A stretch of DNA of 64,000 nucleotides from an uncultured Alphaproteobacteria bacterium. Lineage in GTDB: Bacteria > Pseudomonadota > Alphaproteobacteria > RF32 > CAG-239. The stretch is from the NCBI GenBank assembly GCA_910577205.1, contig CAJTMA010000001.1, forward strand, positions 208,468-272,467. Direction: 5' to 3'. The first letter of the stretch is position 1. Each line of letters opens with the position of its first letter. Below are positions 15,463-23,802 of this stretch, piece after piece. Under the pieces are notes generated by a model. That model did no database searches, was not told where the DNA came from, and saw only the letters and a program-made list of their open reading frames with translations. Both the position numbers and the translations under genes were made by a program.

Positions 15463-17502
15463 ATGAATGCCACTGCCGTGAATAATGATGTGCAAAGCCT
15501 GTTAAAACCCCTTCCCAAAGCCTTTAATAAGAAGAAGTTTGCCCTCTCATACGGCGTTGTCAATAATCAGGTTCTCTCAGAGATTCAAAATCTGGCCAAA
15601 AAACAATGTTTAGGGAAAAATCCTTGGCCGGAAATTAATAATATCAATTCTTGGATGATTACTGCCGAAACCGCGACTTTTATGAAATGGGGCGGTTTGG
15701 GAATGATTGCTTCCGAACTGCCGGAAGCGTTTAATGCTGTCTATGGCAAAAACGGGGATAAGCTTTCGGTTGTGACGCCGCTTTATTTGGGAAATACCGG
15801 AAAGAAAAAAGCCGCATTGAGCGGGGATGTGTATACCGGCGGAGAAAATAAACAAATCCAGCTTAAAGAAGTAAAAGTAATTACTGTTCCTTTTGTCGGT
15901 GATAAGCAGGCTTTGAATAAGTTCAAAGTGAAAGTTTATACCGGGCGCTTTAATGATACGGATTATATTTTCTTTGAGAATGAACGCTTTTTCTCAATTA
16001 ATCCGCATAAGGATAATCCGCCGGCGCAAGACGGCTGTTATGTCAAAAATGAATATGGCATTAATGAGGTTGAGCGTTTTGCTTTTCTTTCCAAGGCGGT
16101 TTATGAACTGCTGAAAGAAATTTTTGACGGCAAGATTAAAGACATCAGCGCGCCGAATGTGGTAATCGCCAATGACTGGCACAGCGGAGCTTTGTCGGGT
16201 TTGACTAAATATTTTACGGTTGCGCAGGCTGAGGCTTTGCGGATGAAACCGGAGTTGGCCGATAAGCTTAAAGCTTTGCCTATCGTGCATATCGCCCATC
16301 ATCTTGGTTATCAGGGGTGGGATTATGAACTGACTTCCAAGTTGTTGAACTCTTTATATGAAAATACGGCAACTTTGGTGTTCAAAAATGCCAAAGCGAT
16401 TAAAAACAGCAATCCGCGAGCAGTTAATACCTTGATAGTCAGTGACTGCTATAATCAGGCTTCCTGCAATTTCCATTTGGCGGACAGAGTGGTTACCGTT
16501 TCTAAAAACTATATGGAAGAAGTTTCTAAAGAATTGGGCTTTGGTTTTGATTTTCGCGATATTTTGAAAATCCGCAAAGACCATCGCAATTTCTTCGGTA
16601 TTGTCAATGGTTATGAGAAAAAACAGATTTCGCCGAACCAAGAAAAAATTGCCGGGGTAAATGATTATTTTAGAGAATTTGAGTTTAAGGTTTTTGATGA
16701 GCATTCGTTGGATGCCAAAAATCATAACAAAGCCGAATTTATCCGTTTTATTTCAAAAATCGCGTCTGATCCGGATTATAAAAAATCAGTTATTCCTTTA
16801 ATCGAAACTTATAAGTTTGCAGATATTTCCCAATCGGTTAGAAATCCGGCAGAAACGCCTATTTTCTGCGCAACCAGCCGTTTGGTGGAACAAAAGGGAT
16901 ATGATATTGCGGCTCAGGCAATTTTAAAACTGATACAGGATTATGATGATTTCAAAAAGGAACTGCCGATTTTTGTTATGGGCGGAGCCGGAGATGATGT
17001 AAATTTTGCTATTTTGACGGAATTGAAAGACAAAGTTTCTAAAATTAATCCTGAAGCAGGCAAACGTATTTTTGTTTTCCGCGGTTATCGCGATCAATTT
17101 GCATATGCTGTGCAGCTGGCTTCCGATTTCTATCTGATGCCTTGCCGCTTTGAACCTTGCGGGCTGACCCAGATGGAAGCTATGGCTAAAGGCGCGTTGC
17201 CGGTTGCGATGTCTACGGGCGGGCTGGTTGATACAATTGATGATGGGGTCAACGGTTTTCGGACAGAGGTTTTCTTTACAGAGGGACGGCGTGTGTATGG
17301 CAGCAATCTGACGGCTCAGCGTTTGAAGAATAATGTGAATGCCTATGCCGAAACCCTGCGCAAATCTTTGGATACTTTCTATGAAAACCCTGAAACCATA
17401 ATGCAGATGAAGAAAAATGCAATGATTAAGGATTTTGGTTGGAGCGTTGAGGGCGGCTCTTTGGAGAAGTATTATAATTTGCTGCGTTTTGGCCATTTAT
17501 AA
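15463..17502 (+). CDS. glgA: Glycogen/starch synthase (GT5 family), extended form
   Basis: Transfers glucose from a nucleotide sugar to a growing alpha-1,4-glucan. I start it at the ATG at 15463 (MNATAVNND), preceded by GAGAG; the frame is open upstream but looks non-coding. GT5 features include WMITAETATFMKWGGLG (the K-x-GGLG nucleotide loop), NDWHSGAL, HHLGYQGWD, CATSRLVEQKGYD and the acceptor motif RFEPCGLTQMEAMAKG with its E-x7-E pair. At about 679 residues it is some 200 longer than bacterial GlgA, with extra sequence at the N-terminus and mid-protein. No other glycogen genes are adjacent, so the exact substrate is uncertain. Confidence 0.82.
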   Translation: MNATAVNNDVQSLLKPLPKAFNKKKFALSYGVVNNQVLSEIQNLAKKQCLGKNPWPEINNINSWMITAETATFMKWGGLGMIASELPEAFNAVYGKNGDKLSVVTPLYLGNTGKKKAALSGDVYTGGENKQIQLKEVKVITVPFVGDKQALNKFKVKVYTGRFNDTDYIFFENERFFSINPHKDNPPAQDGCYVKNEYGINEVERFAFLSKAVYELLKEIFDGKIKDISAPNVVIANDWHSGALSGLTKYFTVAQAEALRMKPELADKLKALPIVHIAHHLGYQGWDYELTSKLLNSLYENTATLVFKNAKAIKNSNPRAVNTLIVSDCYNQASCNFHLADRVVTVSKNYMEEVSKELGFGFDFRDILKIRKDHRNFFGIVNGYEKKQISPNQEKIAGVNDYFREFEFKVFDEHSLDAKNHNKAEFIRFISKIASDPDYKKSVIPLIETYKFADISQSVRNPAETPIFCATSRLVEQKGYDIAAQAILKLIQDYDDFKKELPIFVMGGAGDDVNFAILTELKDKVSKINPEAGKRIFVFRGYRDQFAYAVQLASDFYLMPCRFEPCGLTQMEAMAKGALPVAMSTGGLVDTIDDGVNGFRTEVFFTEGRRVYGSNLTAQRLKNNVNAYAETLRKSLDTFYENPETIMQMKKNAMIKDFGWSVEGGSLEKYYNLLRFGHL

Positions 17503-17533
17503 AGTTTTTATTTTTAACTGAAAAGAGATTAAA

Positions 17534-18244
17534 ATGAGACATTCCGGACGTGAAAATAATGAAATTCGGCAGGTGGAAATTATTCCGCATTTCAATCCTT
17601 ATGCCGAAGGGTCTTGTCTGATTAAGTGCGGCAATACGCACGTGGTTTGTACTGTCAGCATGGAAGAGAAAGTGCCGGCCTGGCTGCGGGGGCAAAATCG
17701 CGGCTGGATTACCGCCGAATATGGTATGCTGCCGCGGGCAACACAGGTTCGTGTGCCGCGTGAGGCAAAGAAACCTTCCGGACGGACGCAGGAAATTCAG
17801 CGCCTCATCGGGCGTTCTCTGCGGGCGGTGGTTGATTTGACGAAGATGAAAGATATTTCCCTTTGTGTGGATTGCGATGTTATTCAGGCAGACGGCGGGA
17901 CGCGTACCGCATCTATTACCGGCGGTTTTGTTGCTTTATCATTGGCAATAGATAAGCTGTTGGCGCAAAAAAAGATTAAAGAGAATCCGATTAGAGAGCA
18001 TATTGCCGCGGTTTCATGCGCTATTCACGAGGGTAATAAAGTGGCTGACGTGGATTATATTGAGGATTCAAATGCTCAGGCGGATATGAACTTTGTGTTG
18101 ACCGAAAGCGGCAAGATTGTGGAAATTCAGGGGACGGCAGAAGGGAATCCGTTTGAAGAGGCTGATTTTAATGATTTGCTGTTGTTGGCGAAGAAGGGAA
18201 TCCGCGAGCTGATTGCCAAGCAGCATGAGGTTCTCGGCAAATAA
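17534..18244 (+). CDS. rph: Ribonuclease PH
   Basis: Phosphate-dependent 3'-5' exoribonuclease trimming tRNA 3' ends. The 236-residue protein shows MRHSGRENNEIR, FNPYAEGSCLIKCGNTHV, the phosphate-binding stretch PREAKKPSGRTQEIQRLIGR and VDCDVIQADGGTRTASITGG, all diagnostic for RNase PH. It is followed at a short distance by rdgB, a pairing found in many proteobacteria, so both are probably co-transcribed. Confidence 0.96.
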   Translation: MRHSGRENNEIRQVEIIPHFNPYAEGSCLIKCGNTHVVCTVSMEEKVPAWLRGQNRGWITAEYGMLPRATQVRVPREAKKPSGRTQEIQRLIGRSLRAVVDLTKMKDISLCVDCDVIQADGGTRTASITGGFVALSLAIDKLLAQKKIKENPIREHIAAVSCAIHEGNKVADVDYIEDSNAQADMNFVLTESGKIVEIQGTAEGNPFEEADFNDLLLLAKKGIRELIAKQHEVLGK

Positions 18245-18334
18245 TTTCCTTTACATTAATTGGGTTTCTGATATTTTTGGTGATGTAAAATCATTATTAA
18301 AATATTAGATGTCGAACTTAAAAAAGTGAAAACC

Positions 18335-18940
18335 ATGGAAATCAAAAAATTAGTTATTGCGTCGCATAACCAAGGAAAAGTTAGTGAAATCCGCGAGATG
18401 TTGAAGCCTTACGGTGTGGAAGTTGTTTCTGCCGGGGAGCTTAATTTGCCGGATGTTGAAGAAACAGAAACGACTTTTGAGGGCAATGCCACGTTAAAAG
18501 CCGTTGAGCTGTCAAAACTTTCAGGGTTGCCTTGTCTGGCAGATGATTCCGGACTTTGTGTTGATGCTTTGGGCGGACGTCCCGGTGTTTATTCGGCTCG
18601 TTATGCGCCGAACCGCGACTTTGATAAAGGGATGGATAAATTATTGGCTGAACTGGCTGATGCTAATCTCAAAAATCCGAGCAGAAAGGCGCATTTTGTG
18701 TGCTGTTTGGCTTTGGCTTTGCCGGGAACGACAGAAAGCGCCGCTTTGTTTAAAGGGTTTGTAGACGGTCAAATTGCTACGGAAAAAGCCGGAAGCAACG
18801 GTTTTGGTTTTGATCCGCTGTTTGTTCCTGATGAAGGGGATGGCCGGACTTTTGCGCAGATGTCGCATGAGGAAAAAGACAAGATTTCTCATCGGGGCAG
18901 AGCTTTGGGAAGATTTGTTAAAGAAATTTTTGCCAATTAA
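18335..18940 (+). CDS. rdgB: dITP/XTP pyrophosphatase RdgB (HAM1)
   Basis: House-cleaning enzyme hydrolysing non-canonical purine triphosphates such as dITP and XTP to the monophosphate. The 201-residue protein has the nucleotide motif ASHNQGKVSEI, the ETETTFEGNATLKA box, ADDSGLCVDALGGRPGVYSARYA, FGFDPLFVPD and the closing KDKISHRGRAL. Start options are a GTG at 18326 and the ATG at 18335; neither has a strong ribosome site, and the ATG is preferred. It lies downstream of rph and ends at a strong terminator. Confidence 0.94.
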   Translation: MEIKKLVIASHNQGKVSEIREMLKPYGVEVVSAGELNLPDVEETETTFEGNATLKAVELSKLSGLPCLADDSGLCVDALGGRPGVYSARYAPNRDFDKGMDKLLAELADANLKNPSRKAHFVCCLALALPGTTESAALFKGFVDGQIATEKAGSNGFGFDPLFVPDEGDGRTFAQMSHEEKDKISHRGRALGRFVKEIFAN

Positions 18941-18944
18941 GTTT

Positions 18945-18974
18945 AAACAAGAGGGTAGAGATACCCTCTTGTTT
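18945..18974. terminator. Intrinsic terminator after rdgB
   Basis: Perfect 12-bp stem AAACAAGAGGGT / ACCCTCTTGTTT with a 6-nt loop, running into TTTAGTTT. Confidence 0.85.
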
Positions 18975-18993
18975 TAGTTTAAAGGATAAGATA

Positions 18994-19722
18994 ATGACAG
19001 AGATAACCCAGGGTTTTATTTTGGCTGCCGGCCGCGGTAAGAGAATGTTACAATTGACGGATGACAAACCCAAACCGTTAGTGGAAGTTGCCGGGAAGAG
19101 CCTGATAGATTATAACGTTTATCGTTTGGCTAAAGGCGGAATAAAAGACTGTGTGGTTAATCTGTGTTATAAAGGCGACATGATTAGAGAGCATTTGCTG
19201 CAAAACAAAGCCCTTAATTTTATTTTTTCTGAAGAAGAAGAGGCGCTGGAAACCGGCGGCGGTATAAAGCACGCTTTGCCGAAAATGAAAAGGGAAGCTT
19301 TTGTGGTTGTTAACAGCGACGCTTTGTGGACGGAAGCGGAAGGCGGTAATTTGATTAAGGAGATGATTGCAACCTGGGATGATGACAAGCATGATATGAT
19401 GCTTATGCTGCTGCCTTTGGAAAATTCGTTTCAGACCATGAGCAATGGTGATTATGATATTGATTCCGAGGGGCGTTTACGGCGGCGGAAAAGCAAAGAT
19501 GTACAGGCCAAATATTTATATGGCGGCGTATTGATTGTTCATCCGCGCGTGTTTGACAATGAGCCGGAGGGCAGATATTGGCTGATTGATATTTTTGACC
19601 GTCTGGAAAATGCCGGTCGCCTCGGTTATTATCTGCACAAAGGCAAATGGTTCCATGTAGGGAATCCGGAATCTGTACAGACCGCCGAAGCTTATTTTAG
19701 GCAAAACCCGCTTAAACAATAG
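18994..19722 (+). CDS. MurU-like sugar-1-phosphate nucleotidyltransferase
   Basis: A 242-residue nucleotidyltransferase with the pyrophosphorylase loop LAAGRGKRM, the DDKPKPLVEVAGKSLIDY segment, ETGGGI and the metal site VVNSDALW. It resembles MurU, which makes UDP-MurNAc from MurNAc-1-phosphate in cell-wall recycling. In Alphaproteobacteria this gene usually sits between an AmgK-type kinase and addB; here addB follows, but the kinase is not visible and an HD-domain gene on the other strand intervenes. Its 3' end overlaps that gene by 11 bases. The exact sugar substrate is inference. Confidence 0.83.
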   Translation: MTEITQGFILAAGRGKRMLQLTDDKPKPLVEVAGKSLIDYNVYRLAKGGIKDCVVNLCYKGDMIREHLLQNKALNFIFSEEEEALETGGGIKHALPKMKREAFVVVNSDALWTEAEGGNLIKEMIATWDDDKHDMMLMLLPLENSFQTMSNGDYDIDSEGRLRRRKSKDVQAKYLYGGVLIVHPRVFDNEPEGRYWLIDIFDRLENAGRLGYYLHKGKWFHVGNPESVQTAEAYFRQNPLKQ

Positions 19723-20446
19723 AACGGCGCTGTTCCTTAACCAATGTCGGCTGACGGATAATCAGGAAGACGGCGCGGTCATCGGTTTTGTGGGTTTGCT
19801 TCTGCATATTAAAGGTATCAGCGACAATTTGTTCCACATCGAGGTTATATTTTTGATTAAAATAATCGCGCAGGCCAAAAGCTTTGTCTTCATATGACAA
19901 GTTTTTGATATGGTAGAACTGTTTGTTTTTATCTAACCGCTGGCGGATGCTTAAAATCTCTTTGCCGCGGGAGAACAAATCAGCCAGCTGGACAAGGCGG
20001 TCATAGTCGTTATAGCGGACTTTTTGCAGAAAATTGCGGGCCGTTTCAAAAGATTTTGTGTCATAAGTCGGGTAATCTTCGGCTTTGATATCCGGATCAA
20101 TAAAATTATGGGTGATACAAATCGGCGCAACGTCAGGAAAGCCGATTTTGCGCAGATAGTTATAGCCCTCAAGGCTGTGCGGCACATGAGTGACGGTTTC
20201 ATCCTTAATACGCCCGATGTCATGAAGCAAGCCCAGGATATATGCTGTGTCCGGGTTTAACGAGCCGGTTTTTCGGGCGATGTTTTCAGCTATTTTGGCG
20301 ACGTTGAAGACATGGATACCATGTTCAAAGATAATTCTTTGATTAGAACCGTTGTAAATTCGTTCCTGAAGATAACCGTTGGCAATTCTGACCGCAGTCA
20401 TGCGTGACGGCAGATAAGCTTTCTCATAGTTGTTGATAGCTGACAT
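19712..20446 (-). CDS. HD-domain metal-dependent phosphohydrolase
   Basis: A 244-residue HD-superfamily protein. Metal ligands can be read as His in EHGIHVFNVAKIAENIA, the His-Asp pair in YILGLLHDIGR, further histidines (THVPHSLEGY, ICITHNF) and an Asp in VQLADLFSRG. Such proteins hydrolyse phosphomonoesters or nucleotides; the substrate cannot be told from sequence. It is transcribed convergently to the nucleotidyltransferase, with an 11-base 3' overlap, and divergently from addB. It interrupts the common alphaproteobacterial order at this point. Confidence 0.82.
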   Translation of the reverse strand: MSAINNYEKAYLPSRMTAVRIANGYLQERIYNGSNQRIIFEHGIHVFNVAKIAENIARKTGSLNPDTAYILGLLHDIGRIKDETVTHVPHSLEGYNYLRKIGFPDVAPICITHNFIDPDIKAEDYPTYDTKSFETARNFLQKVRYNDYDRLVQLADLFSRGKEILSIRQRLDKNKQFYHIKNLSYEDKAFGLRDYFNQKYNLDVEQIVADTFNMQKQTHKTDDRAVFLIIRQPTLVKEQRRSIV

Positions 20447-20587
20447 TTCTTTCCATTTTTATGTAAGTGGTTTTTACCTTTATAGCATTTTCGGAAGAGA
20501 ATGACAACCCCTAAAAGCGGGGCAGATACAAATAAAAGGGTGAGGTTTTTTGTTGACTATTATGCAGGCTGTTTTAAACTCCTGATT

Positions 20588-23467
20588 ATGACTGATAAAA
20601 TTTATAATATTCCGGCGGGTTGCGCGTTTGCCGAGGTGCTGGCCGAAAAATTTCTCAATGAATATCGTGGCAGGGATTTAGAACTGACCGATGTTCTTTT
20701 TTTGTTGCCGAATCGCCGTGCCGTAAAAGCTTTGAAAGATGCTTTTGTGCGTTTGCAGGGGACAGCGCCGACCCTTTTGCCGCAAATGCTGCCGATTGGC
20801 GATGTGGAAGAAGACGAGCTGTTTTTGACCGGGTTTGACCAAGCTGCCGCTTTGGCTGCCCTTTCGCCGGCTATCAGTCGGGTGGAACGTCTGCTGCTGT
20901 TTACCAAAATCATAATGGCTAAGCCTATTGAATACGGAATTGAAAAGCTGGCGGCAAATCAGGCTTGTTATCTGGCGCAGGAGCTGGCAAACCTTATTGA
21001 TACGGTTCACCAGCAGGGATTGGCTTTTGACCGCCTTGTTGATTTGGTGCCGGAGGAGTATGCCTCGCATTGGCAGGAAACGCTTAAATTTTTACAAATC
21101 ATTACCGAATATTGGCCGCAGATTTTGGAAGAAAGGCATTTGGTCGATGCCTGCGACCGGCGAAATCAGCTGTTGGCTGCGCAAATAAAATTATGGCAGG
21201 AGAATCCGCCGCCAAAGAGGATTGTCGCGGCGGGAACAACTGCGGCTTTTCCTTTGATGAAAGAGCTGGTTAAAACGATTGCGGGGTTGGATAACGGGGA
21301 AATTTATCTGGCGGGAATCGACCGGTATCTTGAAGAAGATGCCTGGCAAGCCGTGGATGAAACTCATCCGCAGTTTGAATTGAAAGAGCTTCTGGCGTAT
21401 CTGCAAATCAGCCGGGAAGATATTGCTGATTTGATGCCGCCGGTTAATCCGGCTCGCAATGTGTTTATCAGCGAGGTTATGCGTCCGGCAGTGACCACCG
21501 ACAAATGGCGGGATATTGGCAGCAAACAGCTGAGGCATGATGCGGTGGACGGGATAACCCTGATAAATTGTGCTGATGTCCGTGAAGAAGCTTTAACCAT
21601 TGCTTTGTTATTGCGAGAGGCAGTGGAAACTCCCGGAAAGACCGCGGCATTGGTAACTCCGGACAGGGCTTTGGCGCGCCGGGTGGCGGCGGAGCTGGAA
21701 CGCTGGAATCTGAAAGTGGATGATTCTGCGGGAAAACCATTGGCCTTAACGCCTTTAGGCATATTTTTGCGTTTGGCGGTTCAGGCTTGTGAAGAAGATT
21801 TTCGTCCGGTGGCGTTGCTGAGTTTGTTAAAACATCCGCTGACTTGTTTGGGGCTTGATGGTTTCAAAGTGCGAAAAACGGCGCGGGAGTATGAAAAGAA
21901 AATCTTGCGCGGCGGTAAAGAAGACGAGGCTTTGGCGGCTTTTGTCGAGCAGGCCAAAACCTTACTCAGGGATTTGTATGACGCTTTGCATCAGTCTTCG
22001 GTTGATTTTAAAACCCTGTTAGGCTTGCATATTAAAACTGCGGAAGCTCTGGCCGCAACGCCGGATAAAGACGGGGCGCAGGTGTTATGGAAAGGCGAGG
22101 CGGGGGAGGCCGGAGCGGCTTTTATTGCTGATTTGTATGCTGAGGCCGGAGTTTTGGGGAATATCAGCGGCAGGGATTATCGCGGGTTATTAGAGGCTTT
22201 AATGTCCGGGGTGACGGTACGTCCTAAATACGGTACGCATCCGCGGTTGAGTATTCTCGGACCGATTGAAGCCAGATTGACGCATTTTGACCGGGTGATT
22301 ATTGGCGAAGTAAATGAAAATATTTGGCCGCAGGCTGTGACGGCTGACCCTTGGATGTCACGGCCGATGAAGCGCGAATTTGGTTTTCCTCTGCCGGAGA
22401 GGACTGTCGGTGTCGGGGCTTATGATTTCAGCCAGTTGCTGGCTAATGAGGAAGTCTTTTTAACCCGTGCGGAACGGGTTATGGGAACGCCGATGGTAAA
22501 ATCACGGTGGTGGATGCGTCTGGAAACCGTTCTCAAAGCTTTAAATATTCCGATGGACAGCCTGGAAGATAACATATTCAAAAGCTGGGCAAAATTTTTG
22601 GATCGCAGCGAATCCTTCAAGCGCCTTTTGCCGCCTGCGCCGAAACCTCCGGTCAGCGCAAGGCCGCGGGTATTATCCGCCAGTGCGATTGAGAACTGGA
22701 TGCGCGACCCGTATATTATTTTTGCCAAGTATATCTTGCGCTTAAAGAAGTTAGATGATTTGGAGCAGGAAGTCACTTTTGCCGATTACGGGACGATTAT
22801 TCATGCCGTTTTAGAGCAATTTAACCGTAAGTATAACCGCCAATATCCGGCAAATGCCAAAGAAGAGTTGTTGGCTTTGGGGCGACAATATTTTGCCGAA
22901 AATGCGATTGCTGCCGAAACAAGGGCTTTCTGGTGGCCGAATTTTGAAAAAACCGTGGATTGGCTGACCGCTAAAGAGAAGCTGTATCGGCCGGGTATCC
23001 GCGAAGTTCATAATGAAGTTGAAGGGCATTTCAGTTTTGAAGCGCCGGCCGGTACTTTTACCATCACCGCCAAGGCTGATCGCGTGGATGAAACCCTTGA
23101 TGGGGGAATTAATATCATAGATTATAAAACCGGGCAGGCACGAACACCGAAAGAGGTTGCCTGTGGTTATGCGCCCCAGTTGCCGATAGAAGCCATCATT
23201 GCCCGCGAGGGCGGTTTTGACGGTATTTCCGCAGCAGAAATTTCCGCATTAATTTATTGGCAGTTAGGCCGCAAAGAAACCTTGATTGATGCTGATTTAG
23301 ACGATGTTTTAAATACCAATCTCAAAAACCTCCGGGAACTGGTTGCCCTCTTTGATTTCCCCGAAACAGCCTATATCAGCAAGCCCAACCCCAAGTATGC
23401 GCCGAAGTATTCGGATTATGAGTTGTTGGCTAGGGTGAAGGAGTGGTCCATTGCCGAATCTGATTAG
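20588..23467 (+). CDS. addB: Double-strand break repair protein AddB
   Basis: Nuclease-bearing subunit of the AddAB complex that resects DNA ends and loads RecA. I start it at the ATG at 20588 (MTDKIYNIPAGCAFAEVL); the frame extends further up without protein-like sequence. The 959-residue protein carries an inactivated helicase-like N-terminal half (VLFLLPNRRAVKALKDAF) and a C-terminal PD-(D/E)xK nuclease with GTIIHAVLEQFN, TAKADRVDE and NIIDYKTGQA. Length and order match alphaproteobacterial AddB. addA follows after a repeat-filled gap of 335 bases. Confidence 0.94.
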   Translation: MTDKIYNIPAGCAFAEVLAEKFLNEYRGRDLELTDVLFLLPNRRAVKALKDAFVRLQGTAPTLLPQMLPIGDVEEDELFLTGFDQAAALAALSPAISRVERLLLFTKIIMAKPIEYGIEKLAANQACYLAQELANLIDTVHQQGLAFDRLVDLVPEEYASHWQETLKFLQIITEYWPQILEERHLVDACDRRNQLLAAQIKLWQENPPPKRIVAAGTTAAFPLMKELVKTIAGLDNGEIYLAGIDRYLEEDAWQAVDETHPQFELKELLAYLQISREDIADLMPPVNPARNVFISEVMRPAVTTDKWRDIGSKQLRHDAVDGITLINCADVREEALTIALLLREAVETPGKTAALVTPDRALARRVAAELERWNLKVDDSAGKPLALTPLGIFLRLAVQACEEDFRPVALLSLLKHPLTCLGLDGFKVRKTAREYEKKILRGGKEDEALAAFVEQAKTLLRDLYDALHQSSVDFKTLLGLHIKTAEALAATPDKDGAQVLWKGEAGEAGAAFIADLYAEAGVLGNISGRDYRGLLEALMSGVTVRPKYGTHPRLSILGPIEARLTHFDRVIIGEVNENIWPQAVTADPWMSRPMKREFGFPLPERTVGVGAYDFSQLLANEEVFLTRAERVMGTPMVKSRWWMRLETVLKALNIPMDSLEDNIFKSWAKFLDRSESFKRLLPPAPKPPVSARPRVLSASAIENWMRDPYIIFAKYILRLKKLDDLEQEVTFADYGTIIHAVLEQFNRKYNRQYPANAKEELLALGRQYFAENAIAAETRAFWWPNFEKTVDWLTAKEKLYRPGIREVHNEVEGHFSFEAPAGTFTITAKADRVDETLDGGINIIDYKTGQARTPKEVACGYAPQLPIEAIIAREGGFDGISAAEISALIYWQLGRKETLIDADLDDVLNTNLKNLRELVALFDFPETAYISKPNPKYAPKYSDYELLARVKEWSIAESD

Positions 23468-23802
23468 TTTTATGTTGTATCTAGAGCAATTTTACAGAAT
23501 ACCAAAAAATTCACGTATTATTATGTACGCTAAAATTTTTTGGTTTCTTAGAAATTACTCTATCTATCAACCTAAAACTAATCATATTATAAGGGCGCTC
23601 CGAGCGTCACTTCTATCTATCTCTCTAAACGCAATTTTGAGGCGGGGTTTGGGGTTTCTTAGAAATTACTCTATCTATCGACCTAAAACTAATCATATCA
23701 TAAGGGTGCTCCGAGCGTCATTTCTATCTATTTCTCTAAACGCAATTTTAGTGTGGTATTTGAGATTTTTTAAAAATTGCTTTATTTACAAGGTATATCG
23801 CT
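23468..23802. repeat. addB-addA gap: palindromic element plus 111-bp tandem repeats
   Basis: It contains a family-P hairpin at 23482-23562 with core TCACGTATTATTATGTACGCT. Overlapping its right arm begins a tandem duplication with period 111 bases: TTTCTTAGAAATTACTCTAT at 23544 recurs at 23655, and a decayed third start lies near 23762. Because 111 is a multiple of three, an open frame runs through it, but the resulting peptide is only repeat. No independent gene is supported. Confidence 0.75.
23482..23562. repeat. Palindromic intergenic element (family P) after addB
   Basis: An 81-bp hairpin: TAGAG...ATT, then CCAAAAAATT, core CACGTA/TATGTACG, then AATTTTTTGG and ATTACTCTA. Arms pair over most of the length. 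It lies 15 bases after the addB stop. Confidence 0.75.
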
